A stretch of 64,000 nucleotides of DNA from Styela clava. Taxonomy: Eukaryota > Chordata > Ascidiacea > Stolidobranchia > Styelidae. The DNA lies in the NCBI RefSeq assembly GCF_964204865.1, contig NC_135257.1, positions 13,414,151 through 13,478,150 of the forward strand. Direction: 5' to 3'. Shown here piece after piece: positions 25,200-36,586 of the stretch (position 1 is its first letter; each line of letters opens with the position of its first letter). The notes under the pieces were generated by a model. That model saw nothing but the letters and a program-made list of their open reading frames with translations. It made no database searches and was not told the DNA's origin. The translations under genes and the position numbers were made by a program.

Positions 25200-27945
25200 A
25201 TGAACTATCTAAAACTTTTCATCTTGGTGGCTTTATTTGCGACTATTTCTGCAAAGAAAGCGAGAAGAAGGAAAAGAATACACATAGAAATTGTATCGGT
25301 GAGAAACATTTTGTTTTAATTTAATTTAACATATATATATATATCATATAGCATAATATTTATGTCTATATATCATTTATGGTTACAGAAAAATTCGACT
25401 TCGTTTATTGCTCGTTTTCGACAATACAAGAGGGTCAAGAAATACTTTGTGAGCATCTCTGAAAAGGTGATAATTTTTCCTGTTCAAACATTTGAACCTA
25501 CTATTCACATTGCTAGAACAACGAGAATAGTGATAAACAAAATAAGGTGCTCCTGAAGTATGCGCACCAAGATGTCGCATAACCTGAACCCTAACCTGGT
25601 ACACAACCTGAGTTCAGGTTGTGCGCCATCTTGGTGCGCATACTTCAGGAGGTCCCAAAATAAACATTTAATATATATATCATTGCCGTAGCGTATCATC
25701 TAATTCGGCGGATATATCGAAAAACTGTGGGTGTTTTGGGGGAAAATGATTCAATAAGATGAAATAATAGAGATATTTTTGAACACAGGGATTTTTTTTG
25801 AGTAACTGAATAAATCAAGACGTTATTATGTTCGTTACGTTGTTGTAGATATAGCACACGTTTTGTATGAAATGCATTGATTCAGAATATAGCCTATGAA
25901 TTCCAGTCGATGTGCAGCATCCAAGATAACATGATAAAATTGCTTTACATATAAATAATATACAGTATATATATTTTAGTATCTGGCAGACGCACCCTCT
26001 GACTACGTAGTTGACTTAGTGAAATCGGATATGGATGAAGAAGGATATTACGAAATCAATGCTGTAAATTCATTGCGACCCGGAATTCTGTATGAATTGG
26101 TTATTTTTAACAAGAAAAAGTATTCGAACCTTCGTTCTATGGACTTCTATACTGGTGAGTAAACTGTCAATAACTGTGACCAACTTTTGATTTGAAGCTT
26201 GCCATTTGGCCACTGGAATGTCTCAAGCAGAATGATAACATCCTTTGGCTATTTGCTGTGATAGTAAATAAGGTATTGCTTACATTCTTTTGCCCTCGTA
26301 AAGCATATATATATATAGCTGTTCCACTATTTTTCTGTAAAATATCATTTCTTCACACAAGTTAGAAAAATGAATTACGATTTTATAATTTTAGACTGCG
26401 ACGCATATACATTTCAGTGCATGAACGGAAGAGGAAAAAGAGCGTATCAAACTTGCCTAGAAAAAACATCTTTGTGTGATGGGACCGCTGATTGTAGAAA
26501 AGGAGAAGACGAAGTAACGAATAAAAACGGATCGTGGTAATGACAGACTTTAATACATTTGCTGACAAGTCACAAGAATCTATAGAAATATATTGTTAAT
26601 TATATCAATATATAATATAAAATATCAATAATGCAAAATAGTAAAATACTGTACCACGACCTGGCATTGCATTGCTAGTTTTAGCGGCATACCACAAGGT
26701 TAATTGTTTTGACTAGGAACAAGGAATTCATGAAGTGGGGTTAAAAAGGGTTTGATAAAAATATTACGATGCAATGAAATTTTCATGTTTGATAGAATTT
26801 CTCATTTGATTTGCGGTAAATATTTTTCAGTGCCGTCTCTGTGCCTGACAGACCAACTATTCCGCCTCCATCCCCACCACCGGCTGATGCACCTTGTATA
26901 TTAGCACTTGAAAAAGCTGTTCGCGAGTCTACTACACCTCTTCCGGGTATGTATTACAGTCGCTTCTTCGTGCGCTTGTGCTTCAAATAAACGTTTGTTA
27001 TAAAATACAAATTTCCATGTACATAGTTTGATTCTGAAATTGGGGATTGATAGAATTTGCGACAAATTGTTTAATATTTGACTGTTGTTACAATTTTCAT
27101 CAAGAAAATAATCTTTTATTATTTCAAAGTTAGTGTTAGTGTTTCATCGAATTCCTCATTTCGATACTATTAGAAATACGCTAATTCAAAAAGATTTACA
27201 ATTATAACTTTCCAGCAGTATTATCATAACTGAATCATTTTCTCAGATTATGGACTTATTCATATATCGATATATATATTACATAAGTCAAAAGAAAGAT
27301 TATTTAAAAAGTAGATTTGAAAAAAATAATTCTCGAAAGCGTGTCTGACTGCCAGAAACGATAACATCTGCAATATTTAACAACGCAATGTTTACAATAT
27401 GCATATATCGCGAAAATGTCCGTTCAATAAAAAATGACGTTTTTTGACAGAATGTGACGAGAAAGGTTTGTTTATTGCCATGAAATGTGGTGAAGACGCA
27501 TTTACTTGTCACTGCCTTCACCCAGAAACTGGAGAAATACTGGATACACAAACTTATTTTGAGCCTTTTGTTCATTGGGATTTTTATGACAATTGTCAGA
27601 AACGTAAGTGATAATTTTTATCTATTTCGATAAACTAAGTAGGGCCTAGTGTATTTTGCAAGACATAAATAGTCAATTCTGAAGTCTTTTGGTAATTTTA
27701 CAGTATTTTTGAATGTTGTTTCACATAATTTAAATATAAGCTTGTGTTTTCACACATATATATATATATATGACAAGCTGAACCTTGAAAGTATATCTGG
27801 AATATATATAATTTGGTATTTCGAGTGATATAGGTCATGTTTCACGCAAGCGTTTTGGTTATTTATTTTTTCAATTATAATTTTATAAGAAATGTAACTG
27901 TTATTTTCAGTGAGAGAAAAAGATCCAAAAGCCAAGACCGCATGA
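25200..27945 (+). CDS. Secreted protein with LDL-receptor class A and thyroglobulin type-1 domains; 7 exons, 265 aa
   Basis: Exons: 25200-25298, 25389-25466, 25980-26154, 26395-26536, 26831-26946, 27451-27603, 27911-27945, all GT-AG and in phase. A signal peptide (MNYLKLFILVALFATISA) is followed by a basic stretch KKARRRKR. Exons 2-3 encode a compact region ending DFYTD, possibly a beta-sandwich, that I cannot name. Exon 4 plus the start of exon 5 form an LDLRa module with six Cys and the calcium-binding CDGTADCRKGEDE. A Pro-rich linker follows. Exons 5-6 form a thyroglobulin type-1 module: PCILALEKA, then ECDEKGLFIAMKC, CHC in place of the usual CWC, and a last Cys in DNC. Tg-1 modules often inhibit cysteine proteases or bind other proteins outside the cell. 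The role here is unknown. A poly(A) signal lies at 28151. A decayed tandem copy follows at 28965. Confidence 0.85.
25550..25651. mobile_element. Short palindromic MITE in intron 2
   Basis: tcctgaagtatgcgcaccaa reads inward from 25551, and its exact inverse ends at 25650. The inner arms (cataacctgaaccc and gagttcaggttgtgcg) also pair imperfectly. Total about 102 bp. A similar word (cacatacttctggagcgcc) near 63288 suggests the family is dispersed. Confidence 0.7.
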
Positions 27946-28964
27946 TTGTGAGACATCCATGGAGATGATATTTTACGGACATTCATTTTGAATGACCAAA
28001 TTCGCATTGTTTTATGAAAGAAGCCTGCTGGCAAATGTATCTTATTTGTTGAACAAGTAAACGTGCATAATAACTCTGCGATATTTGGCTTTTATTCCAA
28101 TATGACTAAATCTTTTGAGTCTTTTTTAACGTAATACAAGCAATGTGTAAAATAAATGATTCATTGTTGAAATTGAGGTTGTGTTGTGATTTGAACTGCA
28201 GGACATAGACTTTTGAGTTGGGTTTGTACGTTACAGGAAAATATAGAGGAGTTCAGCAGTTTTTGTTATCAGTGAATCAATGTTTTACGGTCTTTCACAT
28301 ATACGATTATTCCATATACATAAATTATTACAATCCTTATATTCCCGTAGTTTCTCATCAAGTCTTTATCAGAGCTATTCGCTGACTTTGGGACCTAAAT
28401 CCACGATTACTTCACTTCCACGAATATTTAAACATTAAAATAAGCAACGATTACGACAAGGATTGCAATATATTCACATGACATAAGAAAATAAATCGTT
28501 CTTGTCACATGTCTGTTTTTGCGGGGGCGGACAGGATAAGCATTTGAATATTGTTTAATTTTCAGCTATTACTACCCCGGGGCATACAAATAACCATTGT
28601 AATGAGCGTGATAGTTCTTTACGTCGAAACATGACACTAACAGACAAACTGATAGTGCTTCAACGCCAACGGTGACTCGTACAGCAAAATACAAACAAAC
28701 AAATCGAACAACAGTATCAATAATTTGCACTATTTTGTATAAAAAAACAAAGACAACTTTAATCCTATTAATTTAGTCCAATTAGTTTATTTTGTTGACA
28801 TTTTCCAGACTTTGCGACAAAAGACATTTGTATTTCATTTGCAGTCGAGTGAAACACTGGTGTTGACGGTACTCGCCTTATCCGATCTGTGTGTTGTTCC
28901 TATTTTAGTGGTGATTCTGATTAAATCAATTAAATATATATATAGGCCTACAACAGATTTTGTA
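27946..28964. other. 3' flank of the LDLRa/Tg-1 gene and start of its duplicate
   Basis: Contains the AATAAA at 28151-28156. From about 28890 the sequence resembles the promoter-proximal region before 25200 (gtgttgtt, attttagtggtg). The duplication therefore began upstream of exon 1. Confidence 0.5.
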
Positions 28965-29570
28965 ATGATACGTACTGTCAATTATTCAAAACTTTTCATC
29001 TTGGAGGTCTTATTGGAGACTGTTTCTGCGAAGAAACCGATACGAAAAAAATACTAAATACGGAAATTGTAACCTGTTTTCCTATATATCCATTAAATTT
29101 GTCAATTATTTCTTACATCAACCGATTTATGTTATGTTTGGTTTAGAAAAACTATACTTCGTTTGTTGCTCGTTTTCAACAATACAAGAAGGTTGAGACA
29201 TTCATTTTGAGCACATCTGACAAGGCTACACTTTTTTGTTTGAGCATAGGAACTTAGTGTTGGCATTTTTAGAACAACGATGATCGTGGCCAACGAAATA
29301 TAAAATAAATATCACATATATATAGTCACAGTTTACGTATTATATAAATCGACAAATATGTGCTAATGTTTGGTCATTTTTATTTGATAATGAGCAGTTT
29401 TGGAGAAAATGATTCAATGTTACATGAAATAATCAACATTTCAAACATAAGATTATTTGAATAAAAGGTATGAGACAAACATTGTTTCCAAATCGTATAT
29501 ATTTCGGTTTCCGACAGACGCTTCAGTTTATCTGATCACAGCAGACTCCGTCAAATCGGTTACATATGTA
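28965..29570 (+). pseudogene. Decayed tandem copy of the LDLRa/Tg-1 gene 5' part
   Basis: An exon-1 relic at 28965-29057 keeps the signal-like YSKLFILEVLLETVSAKK, but a shift after it leads into TAA at 29055. An exon-2 relic at 29147-29224 reads KNYTSFVARFQQYKKVETF against KNSTSFIARFRQYKRVKKY in the parent, and its donor GT has become GC. A fragment of exon 3 is recognisable near 29512-29570 (cgacagacgctt, gtcaaatcggt). Intron sequence between them also matches the parent (gaaaatgattcaat). No LDLRa or Tg-1 exon was found downstream, so the copy is truncated and non-coding. Confidence 0.75.
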
Positions 29571-30324
29571 TTTGAGCATTTTTCTCAGTTGTTTTTCGCT
29601 ATTTAGGTTTTTTCAAATCATATATATGTGAATTTTTATACCAATCATTACTTTGTTAAATTTTTGAAGTACTGAAGTTTCTTTACGTGTCCATTGCTTC
29701 GTATATACTTTCAATTGGGACTCGCTTTAAATCTTGGTGTGCCAGACTCATGATGGCCATGTTATGGTTTTTTCGCGACTTTCCGTCAATGGCGATGAAA
29801 TCCGATATTCTTATCATCTAAATTCTAATGTATAATAGTTTGTGTTTAAAACATTCGTGATTTTTTGCATGACGAAATAAACTCATTGTTTATCCACTTT
29901 GTGTCCAACAAAAATTTGACCATACAACTAATACCACTCCGTGTCTAATAACATAACACCAAACATGCAGGGAGGATCTCCAGGAAAGATGTCAAAAATT
30001 AGGCAAAATCCAGTCTCGTGCATCGTGGCAGAGAAAAGCAAACTATATGGTATCGCTAAGTTGAGAGACAAAAACTTCCGATTTTTTAAATAGGCAGATG
30101 AACATTTCAACATTAGGCTGAATTTCAAAAAGCAATACACTTCTTGGAGATTTCCCATGTGACATCATAATTACAATTATGCATAGTGAATGCTGAATCT
30201 AATTATAACCCATTATCTGGTTCAATTGAAGTCGCATAATCATACCCTTTTTAACTGATAATATTAGGTCTGTATCCGATCCCTTGCCATAAGAAATTCA
30301 CATAAACATTTGCAATGTAAATCT
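29571..30324. other. Intergenic region at the 3' end of AATF
   Basis: AT-rich, no gene supported. It is presumed to include the AATF 3' UTR on the minus strand. The 76-codon minus-strand ORF at 29928-30158 resembles nothing I recognise. Confidence 0.35.
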
Positions 30325-33300
30325 TTATATTTCAGGAGAACATTCTGGAACATTTCCAAATAAAGACATGAATAGTTGATTCCTAGCTTCGTGAGTAAAA
30401 TCTGACTGATCATTTGGTGCCATGAAGCTCTGTAATTTTTGATGTATCTCATACCTTTGAAATATCATGTATTATTATCATTTTTTAGGTTCCATGTGTG
30501 TGTTAAAACCCGTCAAAAGGTTGCATTAAAATATTAATATTATATTGAATTATTATATATTTCATATATTGAAATATTCATATTATGGTCTCATAATCAT
30601 CTGTATTGCGATTTAGAATACAGAACACTGGAAAAAAGTAAATACTTTTATAGTATATCAAGCGAGTCAATTTATTATCAATTAAATTCCACTCCAGAAA
30701 ACGTTTTCAATGTGTCCCTAGTTTCTAGCAGACTACTCCAAATAAAACTCTTCAAAACATTGGCATTGGGTCCTCAAATCTCATAATCAAATTGCATAAT
30801 TCAAGTAATTAATCCAAAAACTGTGATAGATAAATGAGAAGTCAAAAATTTGAAATAAATACTCAAGTTCATACCTTATTTTTCTTCCTTTACTTGCTTT
30901 TGTGTCAACATTTTTCTTTGCTTTACTCCGTAATCTTTGTACTTTTAACCATTGCCTTGAAAATTATTTCAAATTGGAATTCATAAAAATCTTTAGTGAT
31001 CACTTTGACAAGACAATTTACCACCACAACACAAAAATATTTCATTTATTTTTTATAATTTAGGAAAGCAATATTCATGGTACTTTTAACCATTGCCTTG
31101 AAAATTATTTCAAATTGGAATTCAAAAAAAAAATCTTTAGTGATCACTTTGACAAGACAATTTACCACCACAACACAAAAATATTTTATTTATTTTTAAT
31201 AATTTAGGAAAGCAATATTCATGAATAGACATTCACTAAAACTATTGAATCATTTTCATAAAATTCATCAGATACCTTCAATGCATGATCAAATTTTATG
31301 AAAAATAAAAATTAATTTTCAATTCAATTAAATTTTTATATATGATATTGCTACAAATATGTACAAACCTCGTAAGTTCAACTGGATCTGATGAACCTCC
31401 AGGTCCTGATGATTTTTGTTCAATGAGTTGTCGAAGTAACTGGTGATAAAAGTCATCGTCATCATAGATTTCAGGCAGATATTCTTTTAAATGACTACTG
31501 TGGTTGTCGGCATCTTCAACAGGTGTCTATTGATTGAAAACAAAAGCTAAAGGGCAAAAAGCAACAGTTGACAGGGATGGGTGAAGTCAATAACATAGAC
31601 CTGATATGAGTAAAGGACTGAAGCTTGGCACACAACTCTGTTCAATTATTCGTGCCTTCTTTGATCTTAAGGCAACATGATACTAAAATAAATTGTCTTT
31701 GAAAAACAAATATATTGTGAATTATATTTATTAGGACTTTCCATTTTTATTCCAAGGTAGAAATTCAATAAGACAGCATATCCATGTTGCGAACCAAAAA
31801 AGATTAATGCCCAATCACCAGTCCAGATCAGCTTTGGAAATAGCTGAGTTACCCGTAATTATTCGAGATTGATGGATACGGATGCTGAAGGAGTCAAGAC
31901 GTAACCAGCTTAGGAATCCTTTCACACATAACTCCTTATACCAACATCTCAAACCAAATTCTGGACCAAAAATTTAACATACTAAACCACAATATTTCAC
32001 AGACCTCTAGTTTATTAGACTGAGTCGTTCCCAGTATACGATAGTTCGTTCTTTTCAATTGTGTCCGCTTGATTAATCTTTCACGGTCTTGTAATATATC
32101 TTCTATCTGAGAAACTGTCGACCGTTCAAAATTTGAGAATGACTGAAATATAAAGAGTCATAATTGTTATGAAAGAGGTAAAGTAAAACATTATGATATT
32201 CTTAACTCTACAAATATGACGAATACTGATTTACGTATGTATACCTTTGATTTTGATGTCGCTGTTAATCTTGTTTTATCATACCACAACTTCAGTACTT
32301 TATTCCTATGAGTTTTATATGAAGTAAATCTGTCTTGGATCATATCATTCACCTCTTCCATCGACGTTGTACTTTTCCGCTTGTTATTACTATGCATAAA
32401 AAATAACAATAAATTTAGAGATGACTACCCACAACATTTCTATTGATGTGTGTCAGTCAATGGGAACATTACACAAGATATATCTCTTCAATGTGCACTG
32501 TGATTTTGTAGTGTCATTCAAGTCCCAAGCATTATAAAATAAATAGAGCAATATGATCGCATAATGTTACTGCTGCAACAGCAGATCCAGACGATTAAAA
32601 TTTCAATATACCAGTGCAAAAACTTCAGATTTTGATGACGATAAACTTGGAGATACTTCAATAAAATTCATTATTTAATACTATTGAAAAAAACTAACAA
32701 TTTCACATACTAAAGCTAACGTATCACTGAGATTTAGGTACCATGAATGTATTCAATTTAGGGTTTTTGACAATAAACATACCTGATTTTAGAATCTGCT
32801 ATTGACTGAGTTTCAGGATTTTGAGTGAGAAGTCTCCTTTCTAATTCTAACAATTTGTATAAAAGATTAGACAAAATTTTATCCGCAGATGAAAGAGAAG
32901 CTGGTAATTCAGTTTTAAATAGTTCCATCTTATCATATTGAGGTAATCTGTTAGATATTGTAAGTATCTTCTGAAATTTGATTCGAGCTTCAAGCATATT
33001 TTCCCACAAACCTAAAAAATATAAAAAAAATTCTCAAAAAAACAAATTGAATTTATTCGCAAAGTCAAATAGTCAATATCTGTCTGTTCACATCTATCAT
33101 TTGTTTATGTTTATCCTCGACAAAGAGCATCGATAACTTTGAACTAACAGTAAAAAGTGTGCTCTTATACAAAATGTGAGGTAAGCAAACAGAAAAGTTA
33201 TGGCCCTACTACATTGTGCAGCAAATGAAATTTTAGCGAATATACCGTAGATAAGTATTGTACAATACATTCAGGTATCGTTTTCGTTATATGACGTCTT

Positions 33301-35913
33301 TCACTTTAAACAAAGCTCTATACAAGTCTCTATTACACCAATATGTAAACAGCTGCTTTTTTCTTAAGGACCTCAATCATTCACCTTATTACACCCTGAG
33401 TGAGGTGGTGATCATAGGTTCGAACCATGGATCTTTAATGCCAATATAGTTGAGCCCAAAACTCTAGCCATCATAGGGCTTCGCTCTAATGATATAAGTA
33501 TGACCAAACAATTACATAATCCAATCAATTTGTCATTCCCATCAAAAATATTGTCCAACATTAGATGAATATTAGAATTAACCAGATTGGCAGATAAAAC
33601 TAACAAATTTTAATTAATAAAAGAAACGTAAGTAATCTCACAAAATTGATTTCTAGTAGCTCTCGATTTTAATAATGGATCAGCCTTTTTCCTATTTTGA
33701 AATATTTTTAAACTGTCATCGCCATCTCCATCGGCTTCATCAGAATCAATTTCTTCATCCATTCCATCATCTTCATCTAGCATAATGTCTCCAACTTCAC
33801 TATTATAGCTAGTATCACCATTCATTTCTCTGCATTAGTAGTGAAAAACATATTCAAATCAAGAATTTGGATACAGGATGTCAATAGATATAGAAAACAA
33901 CATAATAGAAGTAAAAGAATATACCTCTCAATATCTTCATCAGTTTGATCATCTCCACTGTCAATATTTTCATCTTCAGCATTCCCATTCTATAAATAAA
34001 TTGCAATTATATAAAACACATTCTAAAAAAGACATTTTTCATCACCCAAACTTGACAAATGATAAACTTTTGTCCTAGCACATGAATAAATACAGCCAAC
34101 CTACACTACCAAACTATATTATCAACAATGACACGAGGATAACGATAAAATCAGGTAGAGATACTAATAAATAAATAAATGCTTTTTTAGACATAGTGAA
34201 GTTCAAGAAATGCAAAATTTTTTCCTTATACTCGGACAGGATCGAAACAGAGGATGAAAAACAATTATAGCGCAATTTTTATCCTAATTCTTGCTGTGGC
34301 TGCACACTTGCACAGACTATCTCGTCTATGATATGCACTAACTGGAAAATATTTTCAGTCAAAAACACCTCGACAGCAAAGATATTTGATATTCTCATAA
34401 AGACTAAAAACGATATTTGGAGGTCATGATATTCGAATTACAAAAGAATTCTACTATCGTACATGATTTTTCTCACTATTCTTGACGATACAGAATAAAA
34501 CGGAAATGTAATCTAAATACCTTAATGCACTTCATGATAGCAACAATATTTACCTCCAGTTCAATGTTATCTTCATTGCCAGACTCACTTCCATCACCAT
34601 CTGATGTTTGATTCCTTGATACAACTTTACCCCTATATAGCTCTCCCATGCCTTCGAGCGACTGCATTTTTCTTCGGCCAATTCCAGGAACATGTTGAAT
34701 AACTGTTCCATCTTCAGCATCACTATTCAAATCATCTTTCTCTACAACTTTAGCTCTGGTTTCTAAACAAAAATTCTACCATGTAAAAATACAACAATTT
34801 TCATTAGGTATAGATAGTCGTAATATATCGTTTTACTTAGTTCGTCACTTCAATCATGGAGTAACATTTCGGTCAGATATGCTAAACCCATAAAGTACAG
34901 TCATTTCAAAACTGGGTAGCACATACAGTTATTAGTTTCTGGCATTACTGCATTATATAAAGTAGAAATGCAAATATCAAACAAAACAGATGATCTATAT
35001 ATATTTTAATTCAAGAAATTCAAGAACAAGGAGTCTATGATCAAGGATACAATTTTTCTAAACCAAAAAAATCTTCAAAACAAAATTGAAAGCCTTTTAG
35101 GGAGAAGTTTCAATCTCCGAATAATTGAAATGTGACAGTGATTCAGTAGTTGAAGAGAAAACAATTCAATTTATACCAACCACAATATTCACAAACAATG
35201 TTTGAGTAATAATAATAATACTGGGTCACTGGTTACAGCAGGGGTGCACAACCTTTTCTCGTTTGACGGGGGCATTACATTTTTGTAAAGCTGACTTTTT
35301 CAACGAGTGGCGTCATCGCGATCAGGTTTCGAACAATAACTTCTTTACATAAACGCCAAAAAAATCTAATTTCATCTGGAATTAAAGAACCGTTTCTCTG
35401 TTAACGATATCCCGCTTTAGAGATATGAAAGAATATTCAGAGCTGTTACTTTTTTATAATACTGATAATTTATTTCCATTACAGACACAAGTAATGATAT
35501 GATTTTTCGTAACACTCAAGCGCCAACATAAAACATAAATTATTTTTCAGTAACACACCAGCACAGCTGCACATTTTACCTGCGAAAGCCGCATGCGGCC
35601 GTACGGCTGCAGGTTGTGCCCCCCTGGGTTATAGCGTTCAGTCAAAGAATATTATGAGTATGTAGGTACCCAGCAACTCAGTAGCAAGCCAAAAAACACC
35701 CCTAAATGGTCAGGTCTATTTAAGTCTTTAGGTGCCATAGCACAACCACAACTGTAGAAGTGCATCACAGTTTTAGCAAAAAAATGTGCATAAAGTGAAC
35801 AGTAATGCATTGAGTGTTATATCACAAGTACCTTCATAAATATCATCTTCTGGGTCAATGCTCTTCACACTCGGATCGAAAAGCCTAGCAAGTTGTTCAG
35901 CTAAAGATGTCAT
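30325..35913 (-). CDS. AATF: AATF/Che-1 (Bfr2 family) nucleolar protein; 10 exons, 474 aa
   Basis: Exons in coding order: 35913-35832, 34762-34554, 33989-33925, 33829-33642, 33011-32783, 32389-32245, 32142-32005, 31526-31369, 30955-30875, 30454-30325. All junctions are in phase and end at TAA. The N-terminal half is acidic (runs of Asp/Glu in exons 3-4), as in the family. The AATF domain begins [19 protein letters not shown] (human KNQIALWDQLLEGRIKLQK). Exons 6-7 match [21 protein letters not shown]. The TRAUB domain is clear: [18 protein letters not shown], then [30 protein letters not shown] and LFGNVPE near the end. AATF works in small-subunit rRNA processing and, in vertebrates, as a transcription and anti-apoptotic cofactor. 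Human AATF is 560 residues; the difference is mainly in the acidic region. Intron 1 carries a hAT MITE. Confidence 0.93.
30940..31221. repeat. 141-bp tandem duplication across the AATF exon-9 acceptor
   Basis: Block 30940-31080 is repeated almost exactly at 31081-31221, shown by tacttttaaccattgcctt, gatcactttgacaagac and taatttaggaaagcaat in both. It includes the splice acceptor and about the first 15 coding bases of exon 9, leaving a decoy acceptor upstream of the real one on the minus strand. Confidence 0.85.
35239..35626. mobile_element. hAT MITE in AATF intron 1 with 8-bp target duplication
   Basis: The left end caggggtgcacaacctt is mirrored by gcaggttgtgcccccctg. The flanks ggttacag (35231-35238) and ggttatag (35627-35634) differ by one base, as expected for an ageing hAT duplication. 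It is 388 bp and non-coding. Confidence 0.85.
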
Positions 35914-36586
35914 GATGACATTTAAAATTGTTATGTATACTTTAAACTTGATTTTGTACTTGGTTTTCTAAATAAAAAAAGCAAACATTCAATAAACTGA
36001 TAAAGGTCGATACCCTTCGATTGACATTATTAACAAACATTTATGAATGCCCAATGTAAAATTTCAGATAGTGGCAGTCTCCATGCATTTTAATGAATTT
36101 TAGGAGAAAAGAACAAAAACTCTTGAGAAAAGTGGGTATGTAAGTACTTTATTGGATTTTATCGTCACAATCATTAATTCAACAACTTTTTATTGTAACA
36201 TTCAGAAAATTCAAACCTAAATATCAGAATTATGAGATCAGTTACAGAAGAGCATCCATTTGAACTACAGTACCAGTTTGTGGCAAAGATGTGACTAAAT
36301 GATACAAACCACAATCATAATCAAATATAAGAAACTCCATTCAAAGGCAAAAATTCCAAAATATGCACTCATTAAAATAATACGGTTACGACAAATTACA
36401 CATTCTATACTTGTCTATCCATTTATATATACACAAATCAATTTACAAAATAATGATATGAGAATATCACTTTTAACAAACAGACATTCAACATGATGAA
36501 AACATTGGCAAATACAGTAATTCTCACAAGTTCAACCTTGAATTTTTTTATGATCAAAGTAATGCTTATAACTTGATAATATATAG
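35914..36586. other. Gap between the IK 3' end and the AATF start
   Basis: About 670 bases separating two minus-strand genes. It holds a possible IK poly(A) signal (minus-strand AATAAA at 36187-36192). No other feature is evident. Confidence 0.45.

Noticed and set aside
28812-28964. Hydrophobic peptide resembling a GPCR segment (SETLVLTVLALSDLC)
   Set aside because: Short and isolated, it sits in sequence that matches the promoter region of the LDLRa/Tg-1 gene, so the resemblance is probably chance.
33405-33430. ggttcgaacc in an AATF intron resembling a tRNA T arm
   Set aside because: No cloverleaf or A box; the palindrome alone is not enough.
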